Assembly (NCBI GenBank): GCA_030016715.1
Contig: JASEJD010000002.1
Location: 1 to 64,000, forward strand
Direction of reading: 5' to 3'
Source: Methanobacteriaceae archaeon
GTDB lineage: Archaea; Methanobacteriota; Methanobacteria; Methanobacteriales; Methanobacteriaceae
Length of the DNA: 64,000 nt
This document shows, piece after piece, positions 19,943 to 29,417 of the stretch. The notes beneath the pieces were generated by a model. The model saw nothing but the letters and a program-made list of their open reading frames with translations, ran no database searches and was not told where the DNA came from. Within the stretch, counting starts at the first letter, position 1. Each line of letters opens with the position of its first letter. The position numbers and the translations under genes were made by a program.

Positions 19943-20626
19943 ATGGAAGTTATGGGTATGGAAAAACTTCGCCAAGAATATTTGGATTATTATAAATCTA
20001 GAATGTTAAAGTATGAAAACAATCCATTATATAAAAATTCATTTGAAACAGAAAAAAGCATTATTTTACGCTATAAGTAATTCTAAAAGCTTGGATGAAT
20101 TTGGTAAAAAGGTTGAAAAAGACAATTTATATGTAAAAAACGCCGTTGCTCTGGTCAAGGATCAAGAAAATGCTTGGAGAAAACTTTTAGAAGAACTTAA
20201 AGAATTTGTTAGATTAAAAGCTCCTCAAAAAATTTTCGAAATAATCGATCTATCCAATCAGACATAGAACCGGTAGAAAAAATTTCAGAGATCGAAGCCA
20301 GCGTGAATATTGAAATAAGTATGGACTTAATGACAGACTATTTTTATAATGACTTTTCGAGTCTAGAAGAGATTGAAGTTTATAGATCTGCAGAAGTACC
20401 TGAAGAATGGCAAAATGAAATAAACCATCAATATCCACAAAAAATGATTTCTTTAGGACGTGAAAGCTGGCTAAAAGATGTAATACCAAGTGTTCATGAG
20501 TGGGATCCTGAATGGAAATTCAATTTTGAGTTGATCTGGCAAGATAGACATCGCCGTTTAATACCTGTGCATGATGAAGTTGTAACAAAAAGGATAGAAC
20601 AGTTTAAAGAGTATAGAGGGATTTAA
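19943..20626 (+). pseudogene. Unknown gene with two compensating frameshifts
   Basis: Three overlapping open segments read as one protein of about 225 residues. Segment 1 starts at 19943 (MEKLRQEYLDYYKSRMLKY...) and stops near 20078. Segment 2, one frame over, carries AISNSKSLDEFGKKVEKDN and LEELKEFVRLKAPQKIFEII, stopping at 20267. Segment 3 is back in the first frame with IQSDIEPVEKISEIEASVNI and runs to 20626 (EVPEEWQNEINHQYPQK, HDEVVTKRIEQFKEYRGI). The first shift maps to the A6 run near 20052 and the second to the A/T runs near 20230. Mostly helical, soluble; no family recognised. Confidence 0.6.
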
Positions 20627-21783
20627 TTGCCAATAGATGAAAATATTGTAAATTCTATTCTGGATACATATCGGAGCATGTTAAAAGAAGTTGAAGGAAA
20701 AGCAAATGATGAGTCCTTTGAGAAAATGAAAATCACACTCCAGAGAATAGAAGATCTAGCCCGTGAAATGGATGACTTGTCAGCATATACTGCAAAACTA
20801 ACCACTGAAAATTTATTTATTGAATTCAGTAATGCCTATTCAAATGTAATGTCGACATTAATGAAAAAAAAATATTCCAATGGTGTTGGTGATGATATAC
20901 TTCTTCAAAAAACGTTAAACGCGTATAAAGATGCTGTGGAAACTTTGAAAGATAATGCTGGGAATGAAAAGCTCATAGAATCCATTGAAGATTTAATTAC
21001 TCTTGGAAATACTAATATTTCATATCCTGTTTTTTTAAGAATTGCGGAAGAAAAAGGGTTAAATAAAGCTTTAGAAGGAAAAATTGTAGTAAGGGACGCT
21101 ATCCTTCATGATGTAGAATTTGCTAAATTCATGCACTTACCTTTAGAGATTGAAATGCACAATAAAATTTTGGAAAAATATGATAATCTGGCATCTAAAG
21201 CAGCTTTCGGAGTTCCAGATAGTTTTGAATTTGCTTTAAATCGTCAAAAAATTGAATGGATTTATAAACCTGAAATTAATAGGTGGTATATGATAATTAG
21301 GATTTGGGAGAAAATTTTAGAGAATGTCTATGACTGGCTTGATTCTTTTGGTAATTTTGCCCCACATGATGATCGTTGGCTGGATATGAGGGATAGAAGT
21401 TATACATTAAAAAATATTAAAAGAACACAAGAATGTAATCCTGGAATACTAAAGGCTAGAGAAAATTTATTCTATGAATATTTTCAGTTAAATGGGAAGA
21501 TATATTTGAACATGAAACATTCCTCAACGAGTATTATGCACGGCGGATATGGTATTCTGATGAAACATTAAACCTTATTAGAGAAGTTTATCCCTATTGT
21601 AAACCATTTAAAAAACCTCCAGAGAATTTGGTGAAAGAAGCAGAAGAAATATATCATGAAGCGAGATATAAAAGACCTGATGCATTCCAGTTATCCTCCG
21701 AAGATAAAGAAAGGTTTATAAAATTATTCGGTGCAGATAAATTAAAAAGTCTGTTTAGTGAAAGTAGTATTTCAATTCAGTGA
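20627..21783 (+). pseudogene. Unknown gene with one frameshift
   Basis: Starts at TTG 20627, directly after the stop of the preceding gene, with GAGGGAT as ribosome binding site, so the two were co-translated. An open frame of about 290 codons of helical sequence (SILDTYRSMLKEVEGKAND, GNTNISYPVFLRIAEEKGL, WMIIRIWEKILENVYDWL-like end) is followed near 21490 by a shift. The protein-like sequence continues one frame over with KWEDIFEHETFLNEYYARR, YPYCKPFKKPPENLVKEAEE and ends at 21783. The full protein would be about 385 residues. Not recognised. The pair looks like an imported two-gene unit that is decaying. Confidence 0.6.
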
Positions 21784-21905
21784 TTAGGGGCCTATTAGAT
21801 TAATATAGTTATAATTTGGATTAAGAAAATTTTTAGTAAAATTTTAATACAATAGTGATAGGAATATAATTTATTAATATAGAAATAAATTATGGGGGGA
21901 TAAAA

Positions 21906-22727
21906 TTGCATAAAGAAAATAATAAAGGACGTCCTTTCTCTCTTTCAATATATATTCTAATAGTTTTTGGTTTATCATGGCCATTCTTCATCATAGGTCC
22001 ATTTATGGGTGGAGATTTATTCTGGGTATATCTATTCAATTCAATTGCTATGATTATGGTGACTATAGGGACTCTTATTGCAGATAGGTTTGTATTTAAG
22101 CGTGGATTTAAAAATTCTGGATTGAATTGGGGAAAACCAATACACTATATTATTGTGTTTGGTTTTGCATTTTTTTTATATGTCTTTCCTGCTATTATAG
22201 AATATTTTATTGGTTATGCTTATTTATTTGGAGTTATGGGCTGGGATCAGATCCTAATTTTAATGGGAATATTGATAGTAGCCACCATTATACCCGGATT
22301 TGGAGAAGAATTTGGGTGGAGAGGTTATATGTTACCTGGTTTGGCCCAAACTCGCACTCCCCGAAAAGCCGTCTTGATCCATAGTATTGTATGGTGGTCC
22401 TGGCATATCCCTGCACTAGCAATGGGATGGATAATTATCGCAAGTACTGGCGGTGCAATAGTTGCTCTAACTATTATTCTAGGTGCCGCAGTGTCTATAT
22501 TTGGTTTAGGGGTTGTTTTTGCTTATGTATGGTCTCGAAGTAGAAGTGTGGCCGTAGCCTCTATGTTCCATGCCTTTAATAATGGTTTAAAGGATTCTTT
22601 GCAAATAGTTGGAATTGGTCTTTTAGGCCCATTATCATCTATATGGTCCTCCATTGTCATGGTAATACTTGGTGTTATCTTAATCTGGAAGGGTAACTGG
22701 GAAACCCTAGAAAAATTGAAAAAATAA
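21906..22727 (+). CDS. CPBP family intramembrane metalloprotease
   Basis: 273-residue polytopic protein (about eight helices) with the three CPBP/Abi motifs: E134-E135 and R139 in GFGEEFGWRGYMLPG, H167 in SIVWWSWHIPA, and H222/N226 in ASMFHAFNNGL. These form the intramembrane glutamate protease site shared with Rce1 CAAX proteases and bacteriocin-immunity proteins. The start is TTG at 21906 with GGGGGGA five bases upstream. It lies 14 bp before the methyltransferase gene on the same strand. The substrate is unknown. Confidence 0.88.
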   Translation: MHKENNKGRPFSLSIYILIVFGLSWPFFIIGPFMGGDLFWVYLFNSIAMIMVTIGTLIADRFVFKRGFKNSGLNWGKPIHYIIVFGFAFFLYVFPAIIEYFIGYAYLFGVMGWDQILILMGILIVATIIPGFGEEFGWRGYMLPGLAQTRTPRKAVLIHSIVWWSWHIPALAMGWIIIASTGGAIVALTIILGAAVSIFGLGVVFAYVWSRSRSVAVASMFHAFNNGLKDSLQIVGIGLLGPLSSIWSSIVMVILGVILIWKGNWETLEKLKK

Positions 22728-22741
22728 TTCTTTGAGGACTT

Positions 22742-23338
22742 ATGATTAGGTATAAAGGTTTAAAAATTAAAACATGCAATAATGTATACATCCCTGCTGA
22801 AGACACATTTCTATTGGCAGATAATTTAATAATTCGTACAGGTGATAAAGTCCTCGAAATAGGGACCGGCACTGGATTGGTAGCTATATATGCATCTAAA
22901 ATTGCTAAAGATGTTGTTGCCACAGATATTAATCCTTGGGCAGTTAAATGTGCTAAGGATAATGTGGAATTAAACCAAATCCATAATGTTAAAGTTAGAT
23001 GTGGAAACTTATTTTTTCCCTTGAAAAATCAAAAATTTGATTTAATTCTGTTTAATACTCCATATCTACCAACTGAAGAATATGAAAAAATAGATGATGA
23101 TTTAAATGCTGCTTGGGATGGTGGAGCAGACGGTAGGAAGATAATTGATCTTTTCTTAGAAAATGTGAAAGATCATTTAAAAGAGGATGGTCGGGTGCAG
23201 CTGGTGCAGTCCTCACTTTCGAATGTAGAAAAAACTGTAAACAAATTAGAAGATAAAGGATTTGAAACAGTTATAACTGCGTCAAAAAAATTATTTTTTG
23301 AGGAAATAATTGTAATTACCGGTTATATGAAAAAATAA
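22742..23338 (+). CDS. HemK2/Mtq2-like protein N5-glutamine methyltransferase
   Basis: 198 residues, a class I methyltransferase with the short Mtq2-type N-terminus (VYIPAEDTFLLADNL). The SAM motif is LEIGTGTGLVAIYA (38-51), then the acidic ATDINPWAVKCAKDNVELN, and the substrate motif is FNTPYLP (104-110), NTPY in place of the more usual NPPY. Eukaryotic and archaeal homologues methylate the GGQ glutamine of the class I release factor. In archaea such a gene often follows ksgA directly; here the decayed island and the CPBP gene lie between. Confidence 0.85.
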   Translation: MIRYKGLKIKTCNNVYIPAEDTFLLADNLIIRTGDKVLEIGTGTGLVAIYASKIAKDVVATDINPWAVKCAKDNVELNQIHNVKVRCGNLFFPLKNQKFDLILFNTPYLPTEEYEKIDDDLNAAWDGGADGRKIIDLFLENVKDHLKEDGRVQLVQSSLSNVEKTVNKLEDKGFETVITASKKLFFEEIIVITGYMKK

Positions 23339-23346
23339 GTAAAATA

Positions 23347-23721
23347 TCATAACTCATCTATCATCTTTGCGGCTGTGTGCATCAGATTATTTGCCTCATT
23401 GATATACAAGCCCCCCTCAACCATATGATCTTCATCCCCATCTACATAAATTTCTAAGAATGCTTTAACACCCTTTTCATAATTAATTGATCCATTCAAA
23501 ACGGTTCTATGAACTTCTTTTAAATGATTTAAAGGAATTTCTGATTCTATCGATATTCTTATTAGTTTTAAATTGTTATATATCTCGTTCACATCTTGCT
23601 TAATATCTTCAATAGATTTTGAGCCTCCTTTAAGGAGTAAAAGTAAGCCATTAAATTTATGGATATTATATTGAATTTTTTGGATTTGCTGTTGCATGTG
23701 AACAATGTACAAAATTTTCAC
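23347..23721 (-). CDS. Hypothetical helical protein (about 121-124 aa)
   Basis: Not recognised. A soluble, mostly helical protein: repeated amphipathic segments QQQIQKIQYNIHKFNGLLLL, IEDIKQDVNEIYNNLKLIRI and the C-terminal NEANNLMHTAAKMIDEL. Two starts compete: GTG at 23721, which lies inside the GAGGTGA sequence, or TTG at 23712, which that GAGGTGA would serve as ribosome binding site at proper spacing. I favour 23712. It is convergent with the methyltransferase gene, eight bases away. Confidence 0.6.
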   Translation of the reverse strand: MKILYIVHMQQQIQKIQYNIHKFNGLLLLLKGGSKSIEDIKQDVNEIYNNLKLIRISIESEIPLNHLKEVHRTVLNGSINYEKGVKAFLEIYVDGDEDHMVEGGLYINEANNLMHTAAKMIDEL

Positions 23722-23889
23722 CTCATCTATATCCTATAATACATAATTTAAAAAAAAAATACTTTCTGGAATTATTTTTTGGCTAAAAAGTTTGGATGAG
23801 GGTAAAATTTATAGTTTTATTGTCTTCAATTATATTTGATAAGTCTTTAAAACCACTGAAAATAGGGTATCTTTTAGTTTATTATAGAA

Positions 23890-25290
23890 TTATGAAATCA
23901 CATCTTCGAATATATCTAATGCTGTCTCTAACTGATATTTCGGAATAGTAAAAGGAGGTATGATTCTCAGCATGGATTGATATCTTCCTTGTCCCCCGCC
24001 CATAGTTATTACTCCTCTTTTGAAAAGTTTTGTTTTAACCTTGTCTTTGTACTGTATTAATGGTTCACTCTTAGATTGGCGAAAATCAACCGCCTTTAAA
24101 AGTCCCCATCCTCGGGCTTGATAAACTTTATCAAATTCTCTCCACTCTTTGAACCGTTTTTCTATTATATCTGAAAGAATATTTACTCTATCCAATAACT
24201 TATATTTCTGCATATATTCCAATGCAGCCATATTCCCTGCAAGTGATATTGGTGCTCCACCATAGGTGGAACCATGATAGGCTGGAAGTTCCTCCATTAT
24301 CTCATCTTTTATTATGGCTGCACTTAAAGGTGCTACTCCCCCTCCAAAAGATTTGGCTGTAGTAAATATATCTGGTTCCACACCATAGTGTTCATGAGTC
24401 CACATTTTACCACTTCTACCCATTCCAGATTGTACTTCATCAAATATAAGTAAAATACCGTTATCTCCAGATACTTCCTTTACAGATTTGATAAATTCTT
24501 CTGGAGCAGGATGCATTAATCCACCAGTTGTGTAGGGCTCCAAAATAAATGCAGCTACCTCTTCTGGTTTTACTTGATAGGATAAAACTCTGTCCTTTAG
24601 CATATGCTCTACACAGTAGCCGGCGCAGTCTTCTGGATCGTTGCAGAATATGCAGTTGGGACAGTTAGCCCCTTCTGTGAAGTAAATATTTGCTGAACGC
24701 AGAGATCTGAAAGTTTGAGCATCAGCAGCTTTCTGGGCCATGCAGGATAATGAACCCATAGTTCGGCCGTAAAATCCTCCCATGAAAGAAACAATACAAT
24801 TTCTACCTGTAAAACTAACTGCAGTTTTGATAGCTGTCTCGTTGGCCTCTGTACCATCACAAGCATAATGAACCCTATAAATTTCCCCTTTTGGTACGGT
24901 TTCTAAAATTTTACGGCTAGTATTTATCATCAAAGGTAGATTGTAATCATTAGAAGGAAATATACCGCGAACCCCGTATTCTTCCATTATATTAATGGAT
25001 CTTTGCCAGATCTCTGGGTTATTATATCCAAAATTCATAGTAGATATACCGGCATTGAGATCTATGTAAATATTATCATCCACATCTTGAATCAAGGAGT
25101 TGGCAACTTTTCTTACAGTCAAAGGAAGATCCCATCCATCAACTAATTCACACTGCTTGCCAGCCCAGCAAGATGTTACATATTTTTTGGCCTTAATAAT
25201 ATAATCCTCAGATATAGGGCCAGGAGGACTTTTTTTAATATAAGGAACTCCTTTTATTTCTAAATCCTCTGACCAATCAGGTATTTCCAT
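23890..25290 (-). CDS. Class III PLP-dependent aminotransferase with Cys-rich insertion
   Basis: 466-residue fold-type I aminotransferase of the ornithine/4-aminobutyrate group. PLP contacts are visible: CDGTEANETAIK near 144, GGFYGRTMGS near 171, FDEVQSGMGRSG with D284, and K313 in TTAKSFGGG. A loop at 210-226 has CPNCIFCNDPEDCAGYC, five cysteines with metal-binding spacing. Similar Cys-bearing loops occur in some archaeal relatives. It lies 56 bp downstream of dapF, making lysA-dapF-aminotransferase a likely operon, although methanobacteria usually make LL-diaminopimelate with the unrelated DapL. Substrate undetermined. Confidence 0.85.
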   Translation of the reverse strand: MEIPDWSEDLEIKGVPYIKKSPPGPISEDYIIKAKKYVTSCWAGKQCELVDGWDLPLTVRKVANSLIQDVDDNIYIDLNAGISTMNFGYNNPEIWQRSINIMEEYGVRGIFPSNDYNLPLMINTSRKILETVPKGEIYRVHYACDGTEANETAIKTAVSFTGRNCIVSFMGGFYGRTMGSLSCMAQKAADAQTFRSLRSANIYFTEGANCPNCIFCNDPEDCAGYCVEHMLKDRVLSYQVKPEEVAAFILEPYTTGGLMHPAPEEFIKSVKEVSGDNGILLIFDEVQSGMGRSGKMWTHEHYGVEPDIFTTAKSFGGGVAPLSAAIIKDEIMEELPAYHGSTYGGAPISLAGNMAALEYMQKYKLLDRVNILSDIIEKRFKEWREFDKVYQARGWGLLKAVDFRQSKSEPLIQYKDKVKTKLFKRGVITMGGGQGRYQSMLRIIPPFTIPKYQLETALDIFEDVIS

Positions 25291-25346
25291 TCGATTCCCC
25301 CTAAAAATTTAGAAAACTATTGTTATGATGATAATTAAGGAATGAT

Positions 25347-26219
25347 TTAAATGTTTATTACTCCTTCAAAGGTTAATACTGCATTTCCTTCCATATAAGC
25401 CCCCAATGTATCTTTTTTCTCGTAAACTTCTATTTTTAGGTCGCCACCAGGGAGATGAACTAATACATTTTTATCCAGTTTTCCAATCCTATAACCTGCA
25501 ATCACACAAGCTGTAGCTCCAGTTCCACAAGCCATAGTAATACCAGAACCCCTTTCCCAAGTTATCATATCGATCTCATTGGAATTTAAGATGCTTACAA
25601 AATGAACATTTGTTCTCTGTGGAAATACTTTATGATTTTCTAAAAGCGGACCTAAAGATTTTAGATCAATTTCTTCAATTCTTTCAGTGAATGTTACGGT
25701 ATGTGGATTTCCAACACTGATTGCAGTTAATTTAACTTTTTCAGAATTCAATGATAGTTCTTGATCAATAAATTCATCTGAATTGGATTTCATGGGAATT
25801 TCTGCTGTTTTAAATGTAGCAGTACCCATATCTACCTTGGAGGATATAACTTCTCTTCCCTTTACTTGGTTTTCGACTATTTTAATTCCTGCTAATGTTT
25901 CCACCTTAATTTTTTCCTTGAGATTGATTCCATTTTCATATACAAATTTGGCAAAACATCTAATACCATTTCCACACATTTCCGCCTCACTACCATCGGC
26001 ATTAAATATTCTGAATCTTAAATCAGCCCCTTCTAATGTAGCGGGACAAACAAATATTACACCATCAGCCCCTATTGAAAATCCTCTCTGGCAGGTTTTT
26101 TCAGCAAATTCTGGTTTTTTATGTTCAGGGATTATCTCTTCTTCAGTTTCATCAATTACTATGTAATCGTTTCCAAGTCCATGCATTTTTGAAAATAGTA
26201 TAAACTTTTTTTCTCTCAT
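25347..26219 (-). CDS. dapF: Diaminopimelate epimerase
   Basis: 290-residue DapF that converts LL- to meso-diaminopimelate in lysine synthesis. The two catalytic cysteines are C82 ([12 protein letters not shown]) and C231 ([11 protein letters not shown]), and the substrate loops [14 protein letters not shown] and GNPHTVTF are present. A small insertion of charged residues follows the N-terminal strand. It lies 61 bp downstream of lysA on the minus strand. Confidence 0.96.
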   Translation of the reverse strand: MREKKFILFSKMHGLGNDYIVIDETEEEIIPEHKKPEFAEKTCQRGFSIGADGVIFVCPATLEGADLRFRIFNADGSEAEMCGNGIRCFAKFVYENGINLKEKIKVETLAGIKIVENQVKGREVISSKVDMGTATFKTAEIPMKSNSDEFIDQELSLNSEKVKLTAISVGNPHTVTFTERIEEIDLKSLGPLLENHKVFPQRTNVHFVSILNSNEIDMITWERGSGITMACGTGATACVIAGYRIGKLDKNVLVHLPGGDLKIEVYEKKDTLGAYMEGNAVLTFEGVINI

Positions 26220-26280
26220 TTAAAGTCCTCTAAAATAATTTTTATTATCTTTGAAAATTAAAAAATATAAGTATATTAAT

Positions 26281-27567
26281 TTATTTTAAAAGTCTTATAG
26301 GCACATTTTGTTTGCTTAAAACATCAGCAAATGTTTCTCTTTCTCTTATGATATCTGAATTTCCTTGATTTACCAAAACTTCCATTGTTTTTGGTCTTGA
26401 ATTGTACTGGGAAGACATTGAAAATGCATATGCTCCAGCATTTAAAATAGCCAATAAGTCTCCTTCTTGAATGTCCGGCATGGGACGATCTCTAGCAAAT
26501 AAATCTCCTGATTCACATACATTGCCCGCTATGTCAATATTTTGAACTGGTTGGGCAAATGGTTTATTTGCACATACAATGTGATGATAAGAACCATACA
26601 TAGAAGGTCTAAGAAGCGTATTAAAACCCGCATCCACACCTGCAAATTTACGGTAGCTTTGTTTTATAGTATTAACCCGGGTTAATAGTATGGATGCGTC
26701 TCCAACAATGTATCTGCCTGGTTCAATGTACATATAAGGTTTTCCCAGATTATATTCTTTTAATTTATCCTTGTAAAGATTGGTTATTTCTTTCGCGAAT
26801 AGTTCGATGTCTAATTTAGATTCTTCTGGCAGGTAAGGTATCCCCAACCCGCCGCCAAAGTCTATGAACTGAAATTTAATTCCAACCTCATTACTTACCC
26901 TTCCTGCAACATCCATTAATGTTTTTACTGCCATGATAAATGGTTCTGGATCCAGTATGCCAGATCCAATATGAGCATGGATGCCTATTGGATTAAATCC
27001 AAGATCTTTAGCAATTCTATATACATCAACTGCTTCTTCTTCCATAATACCGAATTTACTTAAATCTCCACCAGTAATACAATGTTCATGGTGTCCTGCA
27101 CCTACTTTAGGATTGACACGGAAGGATATATCTAAATTGGAGGGTTTAGTTATTTTTGAAAGTCTCTGGAGTTGTGAAACAGAATCAACGTTAATTTTGA
27201 CCCCAGATGCTACTGCAAATCTTAGCTCATCATCAGTGACATTATTTCCTGTGAATAATATTCTAGAGGGTTCGAATCCTGCTAATAAAGCAGTATATAT
27301 TTCTCCTGGAGATACTGCGTCAATAGAGCTTCCTTCCTGTTCCAGAATTCTCATAACAGCCAGGTTAGTGTTGGCCTTGCATGCATAAAAAATTTTAAAG
27401 TCAGAATAGTGTTTAATGAAGGCCTTGTACAGTCTCTGATAGTTTTCCCTTATTTTAGATTCATCGACAACGTAAAGAGGAGTTCCGTAATCTTCAGCTA
27501 GTTTTGTTGTATCGGCCCCTCCAATAACTAAATTACCTTTTTCATTAGTTTTTAAATCGAAATCCAT
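26281..27567 (-). CDS. lysA: Diaminopimelate decarboxylase
   Basis: 428-residue fold-type III PLP enzyme that makes lysine from meso-diaminopimelate. K64 of FYACKANTN binds PLP. The other landmarks are [41 protein letters not shown] and [15 protein letters not shown]. Full length. GGAGGATAAATA precedes the ATG. First gene of the lysA-dapF-aminotransferase cluster. About 250 bp of AT-rich DNA with no visible feature separate it from the next gene downstream of the cluster's start. Confidence 0.96.
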   Translation of the reverse strand: MDFDLKTNEKGNLVIGGADTTKLAEDYGTPLYVVDESKIRENYQRLYKAFIKHYSDFKIFYACKANTNLAVMRILEQEGSSIDAVSPGEIYTALLAGFEPSRILFTGNNVTDDELRFAVASGVKINVDSVSQLQRLSKITKPSNLDISFRVNPKVGAGHHEHCITGGDLSKFGIMEEEAVDVYRIAKDLGFNPIGIHAHIGSGILDPEPFIMAVKTLMDVAGRVSNEVGIKFQFIDFGGGLGIPYLPEESKLDIELFAKEITNLYKDKLKEYNLGKPYMYIEPGRYIVGDASILLTRVNTIKQSYRKFAGVDAGFNTLLRPSMYGSYHHIVCANKPFAQPVQNIDIAGNVCESGDLFARDRPMPDIQEGDLLAILNAGAYAFSMSSQYNSRPKTMEVLVNQGNSDIIRERETFADVLSKQNVPIRLLK

Positions 27568-27818
27568 TATTTATCCTCCAAAGATGGTATATTTATTAAT
27601 TAGTATTAGATTAATTTATACAATGTTTATTAAATTATTTCTAGAATAATAATATAAAAAAATAATCATGATTCAATGATTAATTATAAAGATGAAAATA
27701 TCGATTTTAGATTTAAATTAATTAAATCTCTTTAATAATTATTATAATATAATCTCTATTATTAAATAAACCGATGGATTATTCATTTTATAAAAAAAAT
27801 AATAATAAATGTTGAAAT

Positions 27819-28955
27819 TTATCTTAATGAAGGGAATAAGTAATTACATGCTGCTTTTATCATTTTATACTGAATGTTGGCCCATTGCAAAGAAGAACCT
27901 TGATCCCTTTCAACTTCTAGTGTTAAAGTATTTATTCCTAGTTTATTTCCATAAACATTAACCATACCCGGATGTTTTTTACCAGAGGTAACAAAACTAC
28001 CAGTTTTTAATTTAATATGGCGGGCCCATTTACTTTCCTCAGACCATCCTGGTGTTGCAAATACCACCCCATTATTATATTTCTCTATACCCCCTCCAGA
28101 ATGTACATCGATTATATATCTTATTCCATTTTTTTTAGCAAATTCAACAACTTTCCAGCCAGGAGTTCCGATTATATTGGCATAGCGATTAGGATCACCG
28201 AATTTATATCCGTTTTTAAATATATTTTTAGTTATAATGCGATATGTGTTTTTATAACGAATCTTATAAGTCCAGTAGCCTTTCCATCCATATTTCCATC
28301 TACCTTGTGATTTATACTTTTCCCGTTTCCATATCCTAGATCTTACCTTGTAACTTTTTCTGTACCTTTGTTTTATTTTTATTATTTCTATATACTGATA
28401 TTTAAATTTACAATTTCTAGAGTTAAGTGATGTGCTTTTAGGGATTGTAAAGGGGATCACATATATTGTTCCCTCAAATTTTCTGTTTTTTAGAAATTCC
28501 AAATATTTCATTGTGGCAATATTTGATTCTACCTCGTTACCATGTATTCCCGCTAATATTAAGAGTTTTTTACCCTTTCCATTGCCAAATTTTAGAATAG
28601 TAGATCCTTTTTTCTGAAGTTTAAATATTTGGTTGGATAGTGGTGTTCGGGGAATGAATTTACTTATTTCATTATTTTTTGTTACATCTGCACCTACTGA
28701 CGAATCAAAAGTTTTTATCGTATAATTTGGAATATTTAAACCATTAGAAGTATCATCGGAAATAATTGTATCAGGAAGTTTATCCTGGCTTAAAATAGAT
28801 GTATCAGTTGCAGTTTTACTATTTGAATAATAATCGTTATCTAATTCCGTATCAGCATACGCTGGAGCTGTAAAAATAGTGCATAAAATAAATAAGATAA
28901 CTAATGCCAATTTAGTGGCTTTTAAATTGTTTATTATTTTCAGATTCACTTGCAT
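27819..28955 (-). CDS. Secreted AstE/AspA-type zinc carboxypeptidase-like hydrolase with Tyr/Lys/Arg-rich insertion
   Basis: About 378 residues. A signal peptide (LALVILFILCTIFTAPAYA) is followed by a linker of about 75 residues and an M14-like AstE/AspA domain: zinc ligands H138 and E141 in AGIHGNEVES, R180 in LNSR, the DPNR motif near 254, H285 in IIDVHSGGG and probable catalytic E347 in LTLEVERDQG. Between LNSR and DPNR about 65 residues rich in Tyr, Lys, Arg and Trp are inserted. The frame is open to TTG at 28976, but the ATG at 28955 gives a better signal peptide. Probably acts outside the cell, perhaps on pseudomurein or peptides (inference). Confidence 0.75.
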   Translation of the reverse strand: MQVNLKIINNLKATKLALVILFILCTIFTAPAYADTELDNDYYSNSKTATDTSILSQDKLPDTIISDDTSNGLNIPNYTIKTFDSSVGADVTKNNEISKFIPRTPLSNQIFKLQKKGSTILKFGNGKGKKLLILAGIHGNEVESNIATMKYLEFLKNRKFEGTIYVIPFTIPKSTSLNSRNCKFKYQYIEIIKIKQRYRKSYKVRSRIWKREKYKSQGRWKYGWKGYWTYKIRYKNTYRIITKNIFKNGYKFGDPNRYANIIGTPGWKVVEFAKKNGIRYIIDVHSGGGIEKYNNGVVFATPGWSEESKWARHIKLKTGSFVTSGKKHPGMVNVYGNKLGINTLTLEVERDQGSSLQWANIQYKMIKAACNYLFPSLR

Positions 28956-29050
28956 CCACTCTTTTAGAAATTGCAAATGATTTTTATATACATCAATATG
29001 TTTGTTATTATATTAATATAAATTTTTTTAGAATATTTTGCTTATAATTT

Positions 29051-29066
29051 TTTAAAGTACTTTAAA
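29051..29066. promoter_or_regulatory. Perfect 16-bp palindrome in the gap at 28956-29417
   Basis: TTTAAAGTACTTTAAA is a perfect inverted repeat lying about 95 bp before the start of the secreted hydrolase gene. It could be an operator. The rest of the 460-bp gap to the transglutaminase-like gene is AT-rich, with no gene or RNA that I can support. Confidence 0.35.
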
Positions 29067-29417
29067 GGCATTTATAGACATATTATGAATTTAAATTAGT
29101 ATTAAAAATCTATATATGCTTTTTAATAATTATTGCAAATCTTTTTGTTTTTTAGGCTTATCCTAATTAATAACTATAATTAAAAATAGGGCCAATCAAA
29201 CTTTGAATCAGTTTATAAACAATAAAAAAAATGAGATTCGGAGAAAAAAAGTTTATAATTTTTGTAGAAAGAGATATAAAAAATATAATTACTAAATTTA
29301 AAGATGCGAGAGCAACAAAAACCTGAATAATCCATTAATAGTCTAATAATAAATTATTAAAAAGAAAAAATAATGGAAAGTTAATTGCGTATACTTTCCA
29401 ATGATCTTTTAATAATA

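Noticed and set aside
22127-22384. Alternate-frame ORF inside the CPBP protease gene
   Set aside because: Cys/Tyr-rich product typical of frame-shifted membrane genes; the protease frame has all three catalytic motifs.
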